Assembly (NCBI GenBank): GCA_035447605.1
Contig: DAOTHJ010000005.1
Coordinates: 27,855 to 91,854 of the forward strand
DNA: 64,000 nt
Direction: 5' to 3'
Source: UMGS1668 sp035447605
Lineage (GTDB): Bacteria; Bacillota; Clostridia; Oscillospirales; Ruminococcaceae
Below are positions 24,900 through 32,819 of the stretch, in pieces. Position numbers and translations under genes: made by a program. The notes under the pieces are model-generated. The model was given only the letters and a program-made list of their open reading frames with translations. It was not told the DNA's origin and made no database searches. The stretch's first letter is position 1; each line of letters starts with the position of its first letter.

Positions 24900-25805
24900 A
24901 TGGAATTGCCGGAGCGGTGCGCGCTCTGTCCGCGCAGATGCGGAGTCAACCGAAAAAACGGAAAAACCGGCTTCTGCGGCGCCGGAATTTTGCCAAAAGT
25001 CTGCCGGGCGGCGCTCCATTATTGGGAGGAGCCGTTCCTCAGCGGCGAGACCGGATCGGGCACCGTCTTTTTTTCCGGCTGCACGCTGCGCTGCATCTTC
25101 TGCCAGAATCGGGAGATCAGCCGCGGAAAGGCCGGCGCGGAAATTTCCATCGGGCGCCTCGCGGAAATTTTTCTGGAGCTTCAGGAAAAAGGCGCGAACA
25201 ACATCAATCTCGTCACGCCGATGCATGATGCGCCGCAGATCACCGAAGCGCTGGATCTCGCGCGGGCGGAGGGGCTCACCCTCCCGATCGTCTGGAACAC
25301 CGGCGGCTGGGAACTTGCGGAATCCGTCGCCGCGGTCCGGGCCTATGCGGATATCTGGCTCACGGACTTCAAATATTTCAACAATGAAATGGCGCGGAAT
25401 TTTTCTGCAGCGGATCATTACTTTGAGGTTGCCTCCGACGCATTGGATCAGATGGTCCGCCAGACCGGAGAGCCTGTCTTCGATGAGCATGGCATGATGA
25501 AGCGCGGCGTCGTCGTCCGGCATCTGATGCTGCCCGGACATTATAATGATACAAAGCGCGTGCTCGAATACCTTTCCGAAACCTACGGAAACCGGATCTG
25601 GGTGAGCCTGATGAATCAGTACACCCCGTTTTACGACGGCGACCACTATCCTGAGCTGCGGGAGACCGTTTCGGATGACGAATACGCCCGGGCCGTCGCC
25701 TGCGCGGAAAAAATGGGCATCGAAAACTGCCTGATTCAAGAGGGCGGCGCGGTCGGCGAGAGCTTTGTTCCGCCCTTCGACCTCGAAGGCGTCTTCAAAA
25801 AATGA
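24900..25805 (+). CDS. Radical SAM protein of the PflA-like (YfmU/PflX) type
   Basis: A 301-residue radical SAM enzyme. The N-terminal CALCPRRCGVNR is an extra cysteine motif, and the AdoMet cluster motif is CTLRCIFCQN near residues 62-71. NLVTPMHDAP and VVVRHLMLPGH are typical of the pyruvate-formate-lyase activase-like family whose target is often unknown. No glycyl radical enzyme gene is adjacent, so the substrate stays open. ATG at 24900 is behind AAGGAGGCGG. Confidence 0.87.
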   Translation: MELPERCALCPRRCGVNRKNGKTGFCGAGILPKVCRAALHYWEEPFLSGETGSGTVFFSGCTLRCIFCQNREISRGKAGAEISIGRLAEIFLELQEKGANNINLVTPMHDAPQITEALDLARAEGLTLPIVWNTGGWELAESVAAVRAYADIWLTDFKYFNNEMARNFSAADHYFEVASDALDQMVRQTGEPVFDEHGMMKRGVVVRHLMLPGHYNDTKRVLEYLSETYGNRIWVSLMNQYTPFYDGDHYPELRETVSDDEYARAVACAEKMGIENCLIQEGGAVGESFVPPFDLEGVFKK

Positions 25806-25901
25806 GGGAGCACCAATCTTTCCGCCCAAAAAGGCGGAGTAGATGAAAAAAGATGCATTCCCCCCCGCCCGTTTTATTTGGCATTTTCAGGAAAATATTG
25901 C

Positions 25902-25941
25902 TACCGCGGCCCTTTTACATTTCGGCTGCGGTATTTTTTTG
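25902..25941 (+). terminator. Terminator after the radical SAM gene
   Basis: TACCGCGGCC (from 25902) pairs with GGCTGCGGTA (to 25933) with one G-U, followed by seven T. Confidence 0.88.
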
Positions 25942-25960
25942 AAATAATTTTAAAAACCGC

Positions 25961-25989
25961 TTGCAAAATCGAATTTCGGGTGTTATATT
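25961..25989 (+). promoter_or_regulatory. Promoter of the threonine module
   Basis: TTGCAA (25961-25966), a 17-base spacer and TATATT (25984-25989), 41 bases before the first gene. Confidence 0.75.
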
Positions 25990-26030
25990 GTTTTCATGCC
26001 AAAAACAGATGTTTTCAGGAGGCGGACTTT

Positions 26031-26477
26031 ATGGCTAACGACAACCGGCGCATTCTTGTCAACGCTGACCTTCTTCCCGAAGTTTTGCTCAAGGTTTTGG
26101 AGGCAAAGCGCCTCCTTGCCCAAGGCAAAGTGCACAATGCTTCCGAGGCCGCCAGAGTGGCTGGCATCTCCCGGAGCGCGTTCTACAAATATAAGGATGG
26201 AGTATCGTTTTACAGCGACGACAGAACCGTCAAGATCATCACCTATTCGCTGACGCTGATGGACGAGCCGGGGATTCTCTCCTCCGTGCTGGATCAGATT
26301 TCGGAAAGCGGCGCCAACATCCTGACGATCAACCAGAATATTCCGGTGGACGGCGTCGCGCCGGTGACGGTCTCTTTCAGCACCGGTTCGCTCAAAATGC
26401 CCGAAAGCGATCTGCTCGAGGCGCTCTCCTTGCTGAAGGGCGTCGTCGGATGCCGCTCGCTGATGGAGAATCCCTGA
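26031..26477 (+). CDS. ACT-domain regulator of the PheB/ThrR (UPF0735) family
   Basis: A 148-residue protein. The N-terminal ~55 residues form a helix-turn-helix (NASEAARVAGISRSAFYKYKD), and residues ~70-145 an ACT domain (MDEPGILSSVLDQISESGANIL). This matches the UPF0735 family, whose B. subtilis member ThrR (YszB/PheB) represses threonine genes. ATG 26031 follows AGGAGGCGG. It is placed directly before hom and thrB, which supports a role as the threonine-responsive regulator of this operon. The ligand is inferred. Confidence 0.88.
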   Translation: MANDNRRILVNADLLPEVLLKVLEAKRLLAQGKVHNASEAARVAGISRSAFYKYKDGVSFYSDDRTVKIITYSLTLMDEPGILSSVLDQISESGANILTINQNIPVDGVAPVTVSFSTGSLKMPESDLLEALSLLKGVVGCRSLMENP

Positions 26478-26488
26478 TTTCCTGCAGA

Positions 26489-26521
26489 AGCCCAAAGCGG
26501 AATTTTCGCTCCGCTGGGCTT
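26489..26521 (+). promoter_or_regulatory. Stable hairpin between the regulator and hom
   Basis: AGCCCAAAGCGGA pairs with TCCGCTGGGCTTT around a short loop. There is no T-run beyond CTTT, so it is either a weak terminator or an RNA processing or attenuation element that sets the ratio between regulator and enzymes. Confidence 0.5.
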
Positions 26522-26555
26522 TGCATCCATATTTCCACGAAAGGACGGTTTACCC

Positions 26556-27785
26556 ATGAAAGTTGCGCTGATCGGCCACGGCGTCGTCGGTGCCGGCGTT
26601 GCGGAGCTGCTGCTCAAACAGGCCGACGTAATCAAAAAACGGACCGGCGGAGAATCGATCGATCTGAAATATATCCTGGAGATCCGGGATTTCCCGGATC
26701 TTTCCTATTCTGACCGTTTTATCCGGGATTTTTCCGTGATTGAAGGCGATCCGGAGATTCATACCGTTGTGGAGGCGATCGGCGGCGTCGGCGCGGCTTA
26801 CCGTTTCGACAAGGCCGCGCTCCTCGCCGGAAAAAACGTCGTGACCTCCAACAAGGAGCTTGTGGCCGAAAAGGGCGCCGAGCTGCTTGCCATAGCAAAG
26901 GAAAAAAACGTCAATTTTTTGTTTGAGGCTGCCGTCTGCGGCGGCGTTCCGGTCATCCGACCGATCTACCGCTGCCTCGGCGCCGCGGATATTCAGCTCG
27001 TCGGCGGTATTCTGAACGGAACCACCAACTATATTCTGACCAAAATGTTGCGGGAACACACAGAATTCCAAGATGCCCTGCGACAGGCGCAGGCGCTGGG
27101 CTACGCGGAGACGGACCCCACCGCCGACATCATGGGCGACGACGCCTGCCGGAAGATCTGCATCCTCGCCTCCCTCGTGTTTGGAAAGGCCGTCCGGCCG
27201 GCGCAGGTACCGGCGGAGGGCATCATGGATATTCAGCCCGAGGATATGGCCTGCGCCGAATCCGTGCACGGTGCGGTCAAGCTGATCGGCTGCGCGGAAC
27301 GGCTGACGGACGGAACTCTCTCCATCTGGGTGGCTCCGGCGTTCCTACGGGAAAATTGCCCTCTGCGCACGGTCGATGGTGTCTTTAATGCGATGCTCGT
27401 CCGCTCCGGAACGGCCGGGGACCTGATGTTTTATGGCAAGGGGGCCGGCAAGCTCCCGACCGCTTCCTCCATTTTGGCGGACCTGCTGGAATGCGCCGAG
27501 GCGAAGGGCCATCTCCGCGGCGTCTTCTGGGAGGATGCCTCAAAATCCGTGACCGCGGATGCCGGAAGCGTACCCGGCAAACATTATATCCGGCTCGGCG
27601 GGCTGGATGAAGCGGCCATTGAAAAGCTTTTCGGCCCGGTCGACTACCTGCGGCCGGAAGGCGCTCCTCCCGGGGAACGCGCGTTCCTCACGATTCCCAT
27701 TTCCCCGAAAACGCTGGACATGCTCCTTGACCTCGCCTGCAAACAGGGCGCGGAAGTCCGGTCAAAACTGCGCGTTTTTGAATAA
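26556..27785 (+). CDS. hom: Homoserine dehydrogenase
   Basis: A 409-residue enzyme reducing aspartate semialdehyde to homoserine. NAD(P)-binding GHGVVGAGV is at residues 7-15, VTSNKELVAEKG near 103, and the substrate-binding GILNGTTNYIL near 150. A C-terminal ~75-residue extension resembles an ACT domain, which in this family gives threonine feedback. It lies between the ThrR-type regulator and thrB and should be cotranscribed. Confidence 0.95.
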   Translation: MKVALIGHGVVGAGVAELLLKQADVIKKRTGGESIDLKYILEIRDFPDLSYSDRFIRDFSVIEGDPEIHTVVEAIGGVGAAYRFDKAALLAGKNVVTSNKELVAEKGAELLAIAKEKNVNFLFEAAVCGGVPVIRPIYRCLGAADIQLVGGILNGTTNYILTKMLREHTEFQDALRQAQALGYAETDPTADIMGDDACRKICILASLVFGKAVRPAQVPAEGIMDIQPEDMACAESVHGAVKLIGCAERLTDGTLSIWVAPAFLRENCPLRTVDGVFNAMLVRSGTAGDLMFYGKGAGKLPTASSILADLLECAEAKGHLRGVFWEDASKSVTADAGSVPGKHYIRLGGLDEAAIEKLFGPVDYLRPEGAPPGERAFLTIPISPKTLDMLLDLACKQGAEVRSKLRVFE

Positions 27786-27817
27786 CATGAAACGGGAAGT
27801 TGAATGAAGGAGACTCT

Positions 27818-28705
27818 ATGATAAAAGTCAGAATTCCCGCCACCAGCGCGAATCTCGGCTCCGGCTTTGATTCGCTCGGTCTCGCGGTAACTTTATACAA
27901 CTATGTGTTTATGGAAGAGGCGGAGGGCTGCCGGATCACGGCCATCGACGGCGCAGACATCCCGACCGACGAGACGAATCTTGTCTATACCACCGCGAAG
28001 TATCTCTACGATCTCTGCGGCCGCCCCTTCTCCGGCCTGCGCATTTTGCAGGAAAACAATATTCCTCTTGCAAGGGGACTCGGTTCCAGCTCGGCCTGCA
28101 TCATCGGCGGGCTCTTCGGCGCAAACGCGCTGCTCGGAGACCCGGTCGGCCGGGATGAGATCATCAACATCGCCGCCACCATCGAGGGGCACCCGGATAA
28201 TGTCACGCCCGCGATTCTCGGCGGCCTTGTCACGACCGCGCTCGACAACGGAAAGGTCTTTTATGTCAAGCAGGAGATCGCAACGGACCTGCGCTTCGTG
28301 ACCTTCGTGCCGGATTTTGAACTTCAGACCTCCATCGCAAGGGCGGCGCTCCCGAAGGAGATTCTCCACAAAGATGCGGTGTTTAACCTCTCCCGCGCCG
28401 CGCTGATGAGTGTATCGCTCTACTCCGGAAAATACGAAAACCTCCGTGTCGGCGCGGACGACCGCTTGCAGCAGCCCTACCGACTATCCCTGATCCCCGG
28501 AGGAGAACAGGCGGTCTCCATGGCTTATGATCTCGGTGCCTACGCCGCCTACATCAGCGGAGCCGGCTCCACCATCATGGCGATTATCGACGCGAAAGAC
28601 GAAAATTTCGTCCCCCGGGCAAGAAAGGCGCTCGACAGCCTTGGCTTACAGGCATGGGGCTGCACGGAGTACTCCATCGACAACACCGGCGCGCAGATTT
28701 TCTAA
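27818..28705 (+). CDS. thrB: Homoserine kinase
   Basis: A 295-residue GHMP-family kinase. It starts MIKVRIPATSANLGSGFDS, has the ATP loop LARGLGSSSACI near residue 87 and the C-terminal GAYAAYISGAGSTIMA glycine-rich motif near 245. ATG 27818 is preferred over an in-frame start at 27800 because GAAGGAGA is correctly spaced. It phosphorylates homoserine for threonine synthesis. No thrC is in the window. Confidence 0.95.
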   Translation: MIKVRIPATSANLGSGFDSLGLAVTLYNYVFMEEAEGCRITAIDGADIPTDETNLVYTTAKYLYDLCGRPFSGLRILQENNIPLARGLGSSSACIIGGLFGANALLGDPVGRDEIINIAATIEGHPDNVTPAILGGLVTTALDNGKVFYVKQEIATDLRFVTFVPDFELQTSIARAALPKEILHKDAVFNLSRAALMSVSLYSGKYENLRVGADDRLQQPYRLSLIPGGEQAVSMAYDLGAYAAYISGAGSTIMAIIDAKDENFVPRARKALDSLGLQAWGCTEYSIDNTGAQIF

Positions 28706-28732
28706 TCTATAAAAATTAAGAGGTACACATAT

Positions 28733-29947
28733 ATGGCACTTATCGTACAGAAATTCGGCGGCACCTCCGTCGCCGATGCGGCGAAGCTCGACCATGTGGC
28801 CGGGGTGATCACCCGGACCTACGCGGCGGGCAACAGCGTCGCGGTGGTCGTCTCCGCTCAGGGCGACACCACCGACCACCTGATCGAACAGGCAAAGGAG
28901 GTCAACACGAGCGCCTCCAAGCGGGAAATGGATGTGCTGCTCTCCGCCGGAGAACAGATGTCGATGTCCCTGCTGGCCATGGCGATCGAAAAGCGCGGCT
29001 ACCCGGTCGTCTCCCTGACCGGCTGGCAGGTTGGTATGGTGACCGACTCCAACTACGGCATCGCGCGGATCCGCCGCGTCGACAAGGAACGGCTGGAGAG
29101 CGAGCTCGGCAAAAAAAATATTGTGATCGTCGCCGGGTTCCAGGGCATCAACCGCTATGACGACATCACCACGCTCGGCAGAGGCGGCTCCGATACCTCG
29201 GCCGTGGCGCTTGCCGCCGCCCTGCACGCGGATCTCTGCCAAATCTATACTGATGTGGACGGCATCTATACTGCCGACCCGCGCATCGTGCCGAACGCAC
29301 GGAAGCTTGCGGAGATCTCCTACGACGAGATGCTCGAGCTCTCAAGCCTCGGCGCGCAGGTGCTCAACAACCGCTCGGTGGAGATGGCAAAGAAATACTG
29401 CGTCCCGCTGGAGGTGCGCTCCAGCATGGAGGACGAAAAACCAGGAACGATATTGAAAGAGGTAGTAAAAGTGGAAAAAACGCTGATCAGCGGAGTTACC
29501 TGCGACAACAACGTCGCAAGATTCTCTTTGATTGAAGTCCCGGATATGCCGGGAATCGCCTTCCGGATCTTCAGCATTCTGGCTGCAAAGAACATCAACG
29601 TGGATATCATCCTTCAGTCCATCGGCCGCGGAAACACGAAGGATATCAGCTTCACGGTCTCCGGGAGCCAAATGAAGGAGACGCTGGACGCCATGCCGGA
29701 ACTGGTCGACCTGCTCCACGCGCAGCGCTTTGTCTGCGACGAAAATATCTCGAAGGTCTCCGTCGTCGGCGCCGGCATGCAGAGTCACCCCGGCGTTGCG
29801 GCAAAGATGTTTGAGGCCCTCGCCGACGCCAACATCAATATCCAGATGATCGCCACCTCGGAGATCAAGATTTCCGTTCTGATCGGCCGAGAGGAAGCCA
29901 TCAAGGCCGTCAATGTGATTCATGAGGCCTTTGAGACCGCTTTTTGA
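28733..29947 (+). CDS. lysC: Aspartate kinase
   Basis: A 404-residue monofunctional aspartokinase with KFGGTSVAD at residues 5-13, GRGGSDTSAVALAAALHAD near 150-170 and two C-terminal ACT domains (PGIAFRIFSILAAKNINVD and HPGVAAKMFEALADANINIQ). The ACT pair suggests lysine and/or threonine feedback. It follows thrB by 27 bases and completes the first, third and fourth steps of the aspartate-to-threonine route here. Confidence 0.96.
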   Translation: MALIVQKFGGTSVADAAKLDHVAGVITRTYAAGNSVAVVVSAQGDTTDHLIEQAKEVNTSASKREMDVLLSAGEQMSMSLLAMAIEKRGYPVVSLTGWQVGMVTDSNYGIARIRRVDKERLESELGKKNIVIVAGFQGINRYDDITTLGRGGSDTSAVALAAALHADLCQIYTDVDGIYTADPRIVPNARKLAEISYDEMLELSSLGAQVLNNRSVEMAKKYCVPLEVRSSMEDEKPGTILKEVVKVEKTLISGVTCDNNVARFSLIEVPDMPGIAFRIFSILAAKNINVDIILQSIGRGNTKDISFTVSGSQMKETLDAMPELVDLLHAQRFVCDENISKVSVVGAGMQSHPGVAAKMFEALADANINIQMIATSEIKISVLIGREEAIKAVNVIHEAFETAF

Positions 29948-30051
29948 GAAAGAACCGCCCGGCGGCAGATCATTTCCAAAGCGCGATTTTCGGACCGGGT
30001 ATAAAAGCGCCATTTGACGAATTCCCGGCCCGGAAAAAACCTTCAAAGATA

Positions 30052-30096
30052 AAAAAGCGGGGAGCATCCATATGGATGTTCTCCGCTTTTATTTTA
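30052..30096. terminator. Bidirectional terminator between lysC and the isomerase-like gene
   Basis: AAAAGCGGGGAGCATCC pairs with GGATGTTCTCCGCTTTT around ATAT, with A/T runs on both sides. It serves convergent units. Confidence 0.9.
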
Positions 30097-30149
30097 GCTC
30101 TATCGGTCCGGCCGCGGCATACCGGCGGCGGAATTCCCGGAAAGGCTCG

Positions 30150-30962
30150 TCACTCCTCGATCTGCTCCAGCAGAAAACGCATGTAATTGGCATAATGCGC
30201 AAAGACGATGCCGGGCTCCTGAAGATCCGGGCACCAGCGCTTCACCCATTCGAGCGAGATGAAGCCGCCGTATCCCTCTTTTTGCAGCAGGGAAAGCGCA
30301 TCATAAACCGGAACGTCACCGTAACCCATCATACGGTACTCAACGCCGCCCGGCCCCATCACGGAATCCTTGACGTGGATATAGCGGATATACCGGCCGA
30401 CGTTTTCGTAGGTCTTTTCCGGGCTCTCGCCGAAATAGCGGAACGGATGGTGGATATCCCAGAGCACGCCGGTTCCTTCCTCCGGGATGCCCTCCAAAAA
30501 GTCTTTGAGCACGGAGGAATCCGCGAGCACACCGTTTGTCTCGATGAGCACGCGCACGCCGGTACCCGCCGCATATTCGGCAAGCTCCCGATAGAGCCGC
30601 TTTGCGAGCGGAAGATCCGTCTCCACCGGCTGCGGCGTCGCGGTGCACATCACGCGGACGTACTGCGAGCCTGCGCGCACGGCAAGATCGACATAGGCCT
30701 TTGCCTCCGCGACGAAAGCGGCCGTATCCCCGGCGCCGAGGCAGCAGGCGGAGGTCAGCATCGGCACTTCAAGCCCGGCTTCGGCGAGCCTTGCTTTGGT
30801 GGCCTCAAGGTTTTCGGGACGGAACGGGCGCGTCTCCGGGGCAAACATCTCATCCTCGATGCCGCGGATTTCGATTCCGTCCATACCGAGATCCTTTGCT
30901 GCGGCAAAAATTTCGTCCCAGCTCCAGCCCGGACAGCCGAGCGTCGAAAAAGCAAGCTTCAT
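30150..30962 (-). CDS. Sugar phosphate isomerase/epimerase-like TIM-barrel protein
   Basis: A 270-residue AP-endonuclease-2/xylose-isomerase-like barrel protein. It starts MKLAFSTLGCPGW and has FEIRG-type metal-ligand strands such as GMDGIEIRG near 29, VLIETNG near 142, VLWDIHHPF near 177 and FISLEWVKRW near 238; these carry Glu/Asp/His ligands expected for a divalent metal. The substrate cannot be read. It is last of the T-box-controlled cluster, 43 bases after the pseudokinase gene. Confidence 0.82.
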   Translation of the reverse strand: MKLAFSTLGCPGWSWDEIFAAAKDLGMDGIEIRGIEDEMFAPETRPFRPENLEATKARLAEAGLEVPMLTSACCLGAGDTAAFVAEAKAYVDLAVRAGSQYVRVMCTATPQPVETDLPLAKRLYRELAEYAAGTGVRVLIETNGVLADSSVLKDFLEGIPEEGTGVLWDIHHPFRYFGESPEKTYENVGRYIRYIHVKDSVMGPGGVEYRMMGYGDVPVYDALSLLQKEGYGGFISLEWVKRWCPDLQEPGIVFAHYANYMRFLLEQIEE

Positions 30963-31004
30963 CGTCTCATCCTTTCTTGACCGGAATTTCCGGCTTTCTT
31001 CTCT

Positions 31005-32804
31005 TTAATTTCTTACAACAATTACGCGGGAGGAGCCTTCCTCTCCGGAACCGTCCTCTTCCGACCCTCCGTTGGCCCTCTCGTTGGCGCCGTAATAGAG
31101 GTAGACGCGTACGGTGGTGCCGCCGACGACAACGCTGCTTCCCTCCGTCAGTTCCACGCGGTTCTCGTCCGTCTGAGAATAGATCACGCCGTATTCGTGT
31201 TCCAGACTGTAATTCGGAACCAGCTGGTAGGTGATGTTCTTCTCCTTCAGCGTCTTTTCCGCGTCCTCAACCGTCTGTCCGACAAAATTCGGCATCTCGG
31301 TGGTCTCCGGGCCTTTGCTCACTTTCAGCGTGACGGTCATACCCGGCTGGACGCTTGCCTTCGCGTTGACGGACTGGTCGAAGATCATGCCGGACGGATA
31401 TTCGGCGTTGTATTCCTCCTCAAAAGTGAGGCTGAAATCTTCATAAATGGTGTTGCCCTCGACGTCCTTGCGCATCCTGCCGATAAAGTTCGGCATCGTC
31501 ACAGTCTCTTCCCCGCTCACTTCCGTCTCGGAGACCAGCGGGTTGTGGGAGGAGGATTCCTCCCTGCCAAGGGTGTTTTCATATTCCTTGAGGATCAGTG
31601 TGACCACGACGATCAGCACCGACAGGAAAACGATGCCGGTAATCAGTCCCCAGCGCGCGCCCGCGTGGTCGTGAGTGCGGACTTTTTTCGGCGCGGCCTG
31701 CGGGCGGGCCGGCGGATTTTGGGCCGGAGCGGCTTTTTTATGTTCCGGAATCCTCTCGGGGAAGAGGCCCGTATCCTCCTCCAGACCGATGGAGACGCCC
31801 TTTTCATCCTTTTTTGGATGCGTCTCATAGATCGCGGTGTTGGAATCCGGGGATTCCAGCAGCTCGGCGGTAAACTGATCCACGCTCTGCGTGCGGAAGT
31901 CGACCTGCGTCTGCATGGCGTGATGAATGGCCTTTGCCACGTTGGTCGGAATATATGGATTGAGCTCCTCCGGCGGGCAGAGGCGGTCGATCTCCATGCG
32001 GGAGCGGGCATCGGTCGGCAGGGTGCCAGTCAGGGATTTATACAAGACGGCCGCAACCGAGTAGACATCGGTCCAGGGGCCCTGCCAGGCCTTCTGGGAG
32101 TACTGCTCCGGGGCGGCGTATCCGGCGGAGAGGTCGGAATCCAATTCCGTCCCCTCGGTGCGGACGGCGCCGATGCCGAATCCGCAGAGCAAAAGCTGGC
32201 CCCGCGCGTTTACGCGGATGCTTTTTGGATTGATGCCGCGGTGAAGAACGCCGGCGGCATGCAGATTGGAGATGCTCGTAAAGAGCGGCATGAACAGCTT
32301 TTTGACCTGCGCCCAAGTAAATTCGCCGCCGTTGTGGAGAAGATAATCTCCATAGGAAATCGTTTTTACGTATTTGTAGACGGCATAGGCGGTGTTGCGC
32401 TCGGTAAAGACGTTGAGCACCGGCAGAATCGCCTGACAGTGGCGCAGATTTTGCAGCGCGACGCACAGATCCCGGTAATCGGAGAGCAGCGTCTTATACT
32501 GCGGCTCCAGCCCCGGCAGCGGCAGAATGATGCCTGTGAGTTCGTTGCGGCCGGCGATCTTCTGCGGCATGAATTCCCGTACAAATACCCGTTCTTCTTT
32601 TTCTTTGTCGAATCCGATATAGGTAATGCCCTCGCCGTTCATCTCCAGCATCCGTCCGACCAGATAGCGTCCGCCGACGGTGGTTCCCGGAGTCAGGCAC
32701 GCCGGATCAACGGGTACCTCCGCGTCATAACCGCAGCGGCATTTCCCGTTTTCGTCCAGTTTGGACATGCACCCCATGCAAAGGTTCAGTTCCTCAGTCT
32801 CCAT
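31005..32804 (-). CDS. Zinc-ribbon / degenerate protein kinase / PASTA membrane protein
   Basis: A 599-residue protein. Residues 9-24 hold a C-x2-C-x9-C-x-C zinc-ribbon-like motif. Residues ~45-310 match a Ser/Thr kinase fold, including APEQYS and PWTDVYSVAAVLYKSLTG. The catalytic HRDxKPEN is HRGINPKS (residues 188-195), DFG is GFG (208-210), and the VAIK lysine position reads R76. These losses imply a pseudokinase. A membrane helix lies at about 386-408 and two PASTA repeats follow (MPNFIGRM.., MPNFVGQT..), then a Ser/Glu-rich tail. PASTA domains bind muropeptides or lipid II. It starts 16 bases after the acyl-CoA ligase, so it is probably cotranscribed. Confidence 0.85.
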   Translation of the reverse strand: METEELNLCMGCMSKLDENGKCRCGYDAEVPVDPACLTPGTTVGGRYLVGRMLEMNGEGITYIGFDKEKEERVFVREFMPQKIAGRNELTGIILPLPGLEPQYKTLLSDYRDLCVALQNLRHCQAILPVLNVFTERNTAYAVYKYVKTISYGDYLLHNGGEFTWAQVKKLFMPLFTSISNLHAAGVLHRGINPKSIRVNARGQLLLCGFGIGAVRTEGTELDSDLSAGYAAPEQYSQKAWQGPWTDVYSVAAVLYKSLTGTLPTDARSRMEIDRLCPPEELNPYIPTNVAKAIHHAMQTQVDFRTQSVDQFTAELLESPDSNTAIYETHPKKDEKGVSIGLEEDTGLFPERIPEHKKAAPAQNPPARPQAAPKKVRTHDHAGARWGLITGIVFLSVLIVVVTLILKEYENTLGREESSSHNPLVSETEVSGEETVTMPNFIGRMRKDVEGNTIYEDFSLTFEEEYNAEYPSGMIFDQSVNAKASVQPGMTVTLKVSKGPETTEMPNFVGQTVEDAEKTLKEKNITYQLVPNYSLEHEYGVIYSQTDENRVELTEGSSVVVGGTTVRVYLYYGANERANGGSEEDGSGEEGSSRVIVVRN

Positions 32805-32819
32805 AGATTACTCCCCTGC

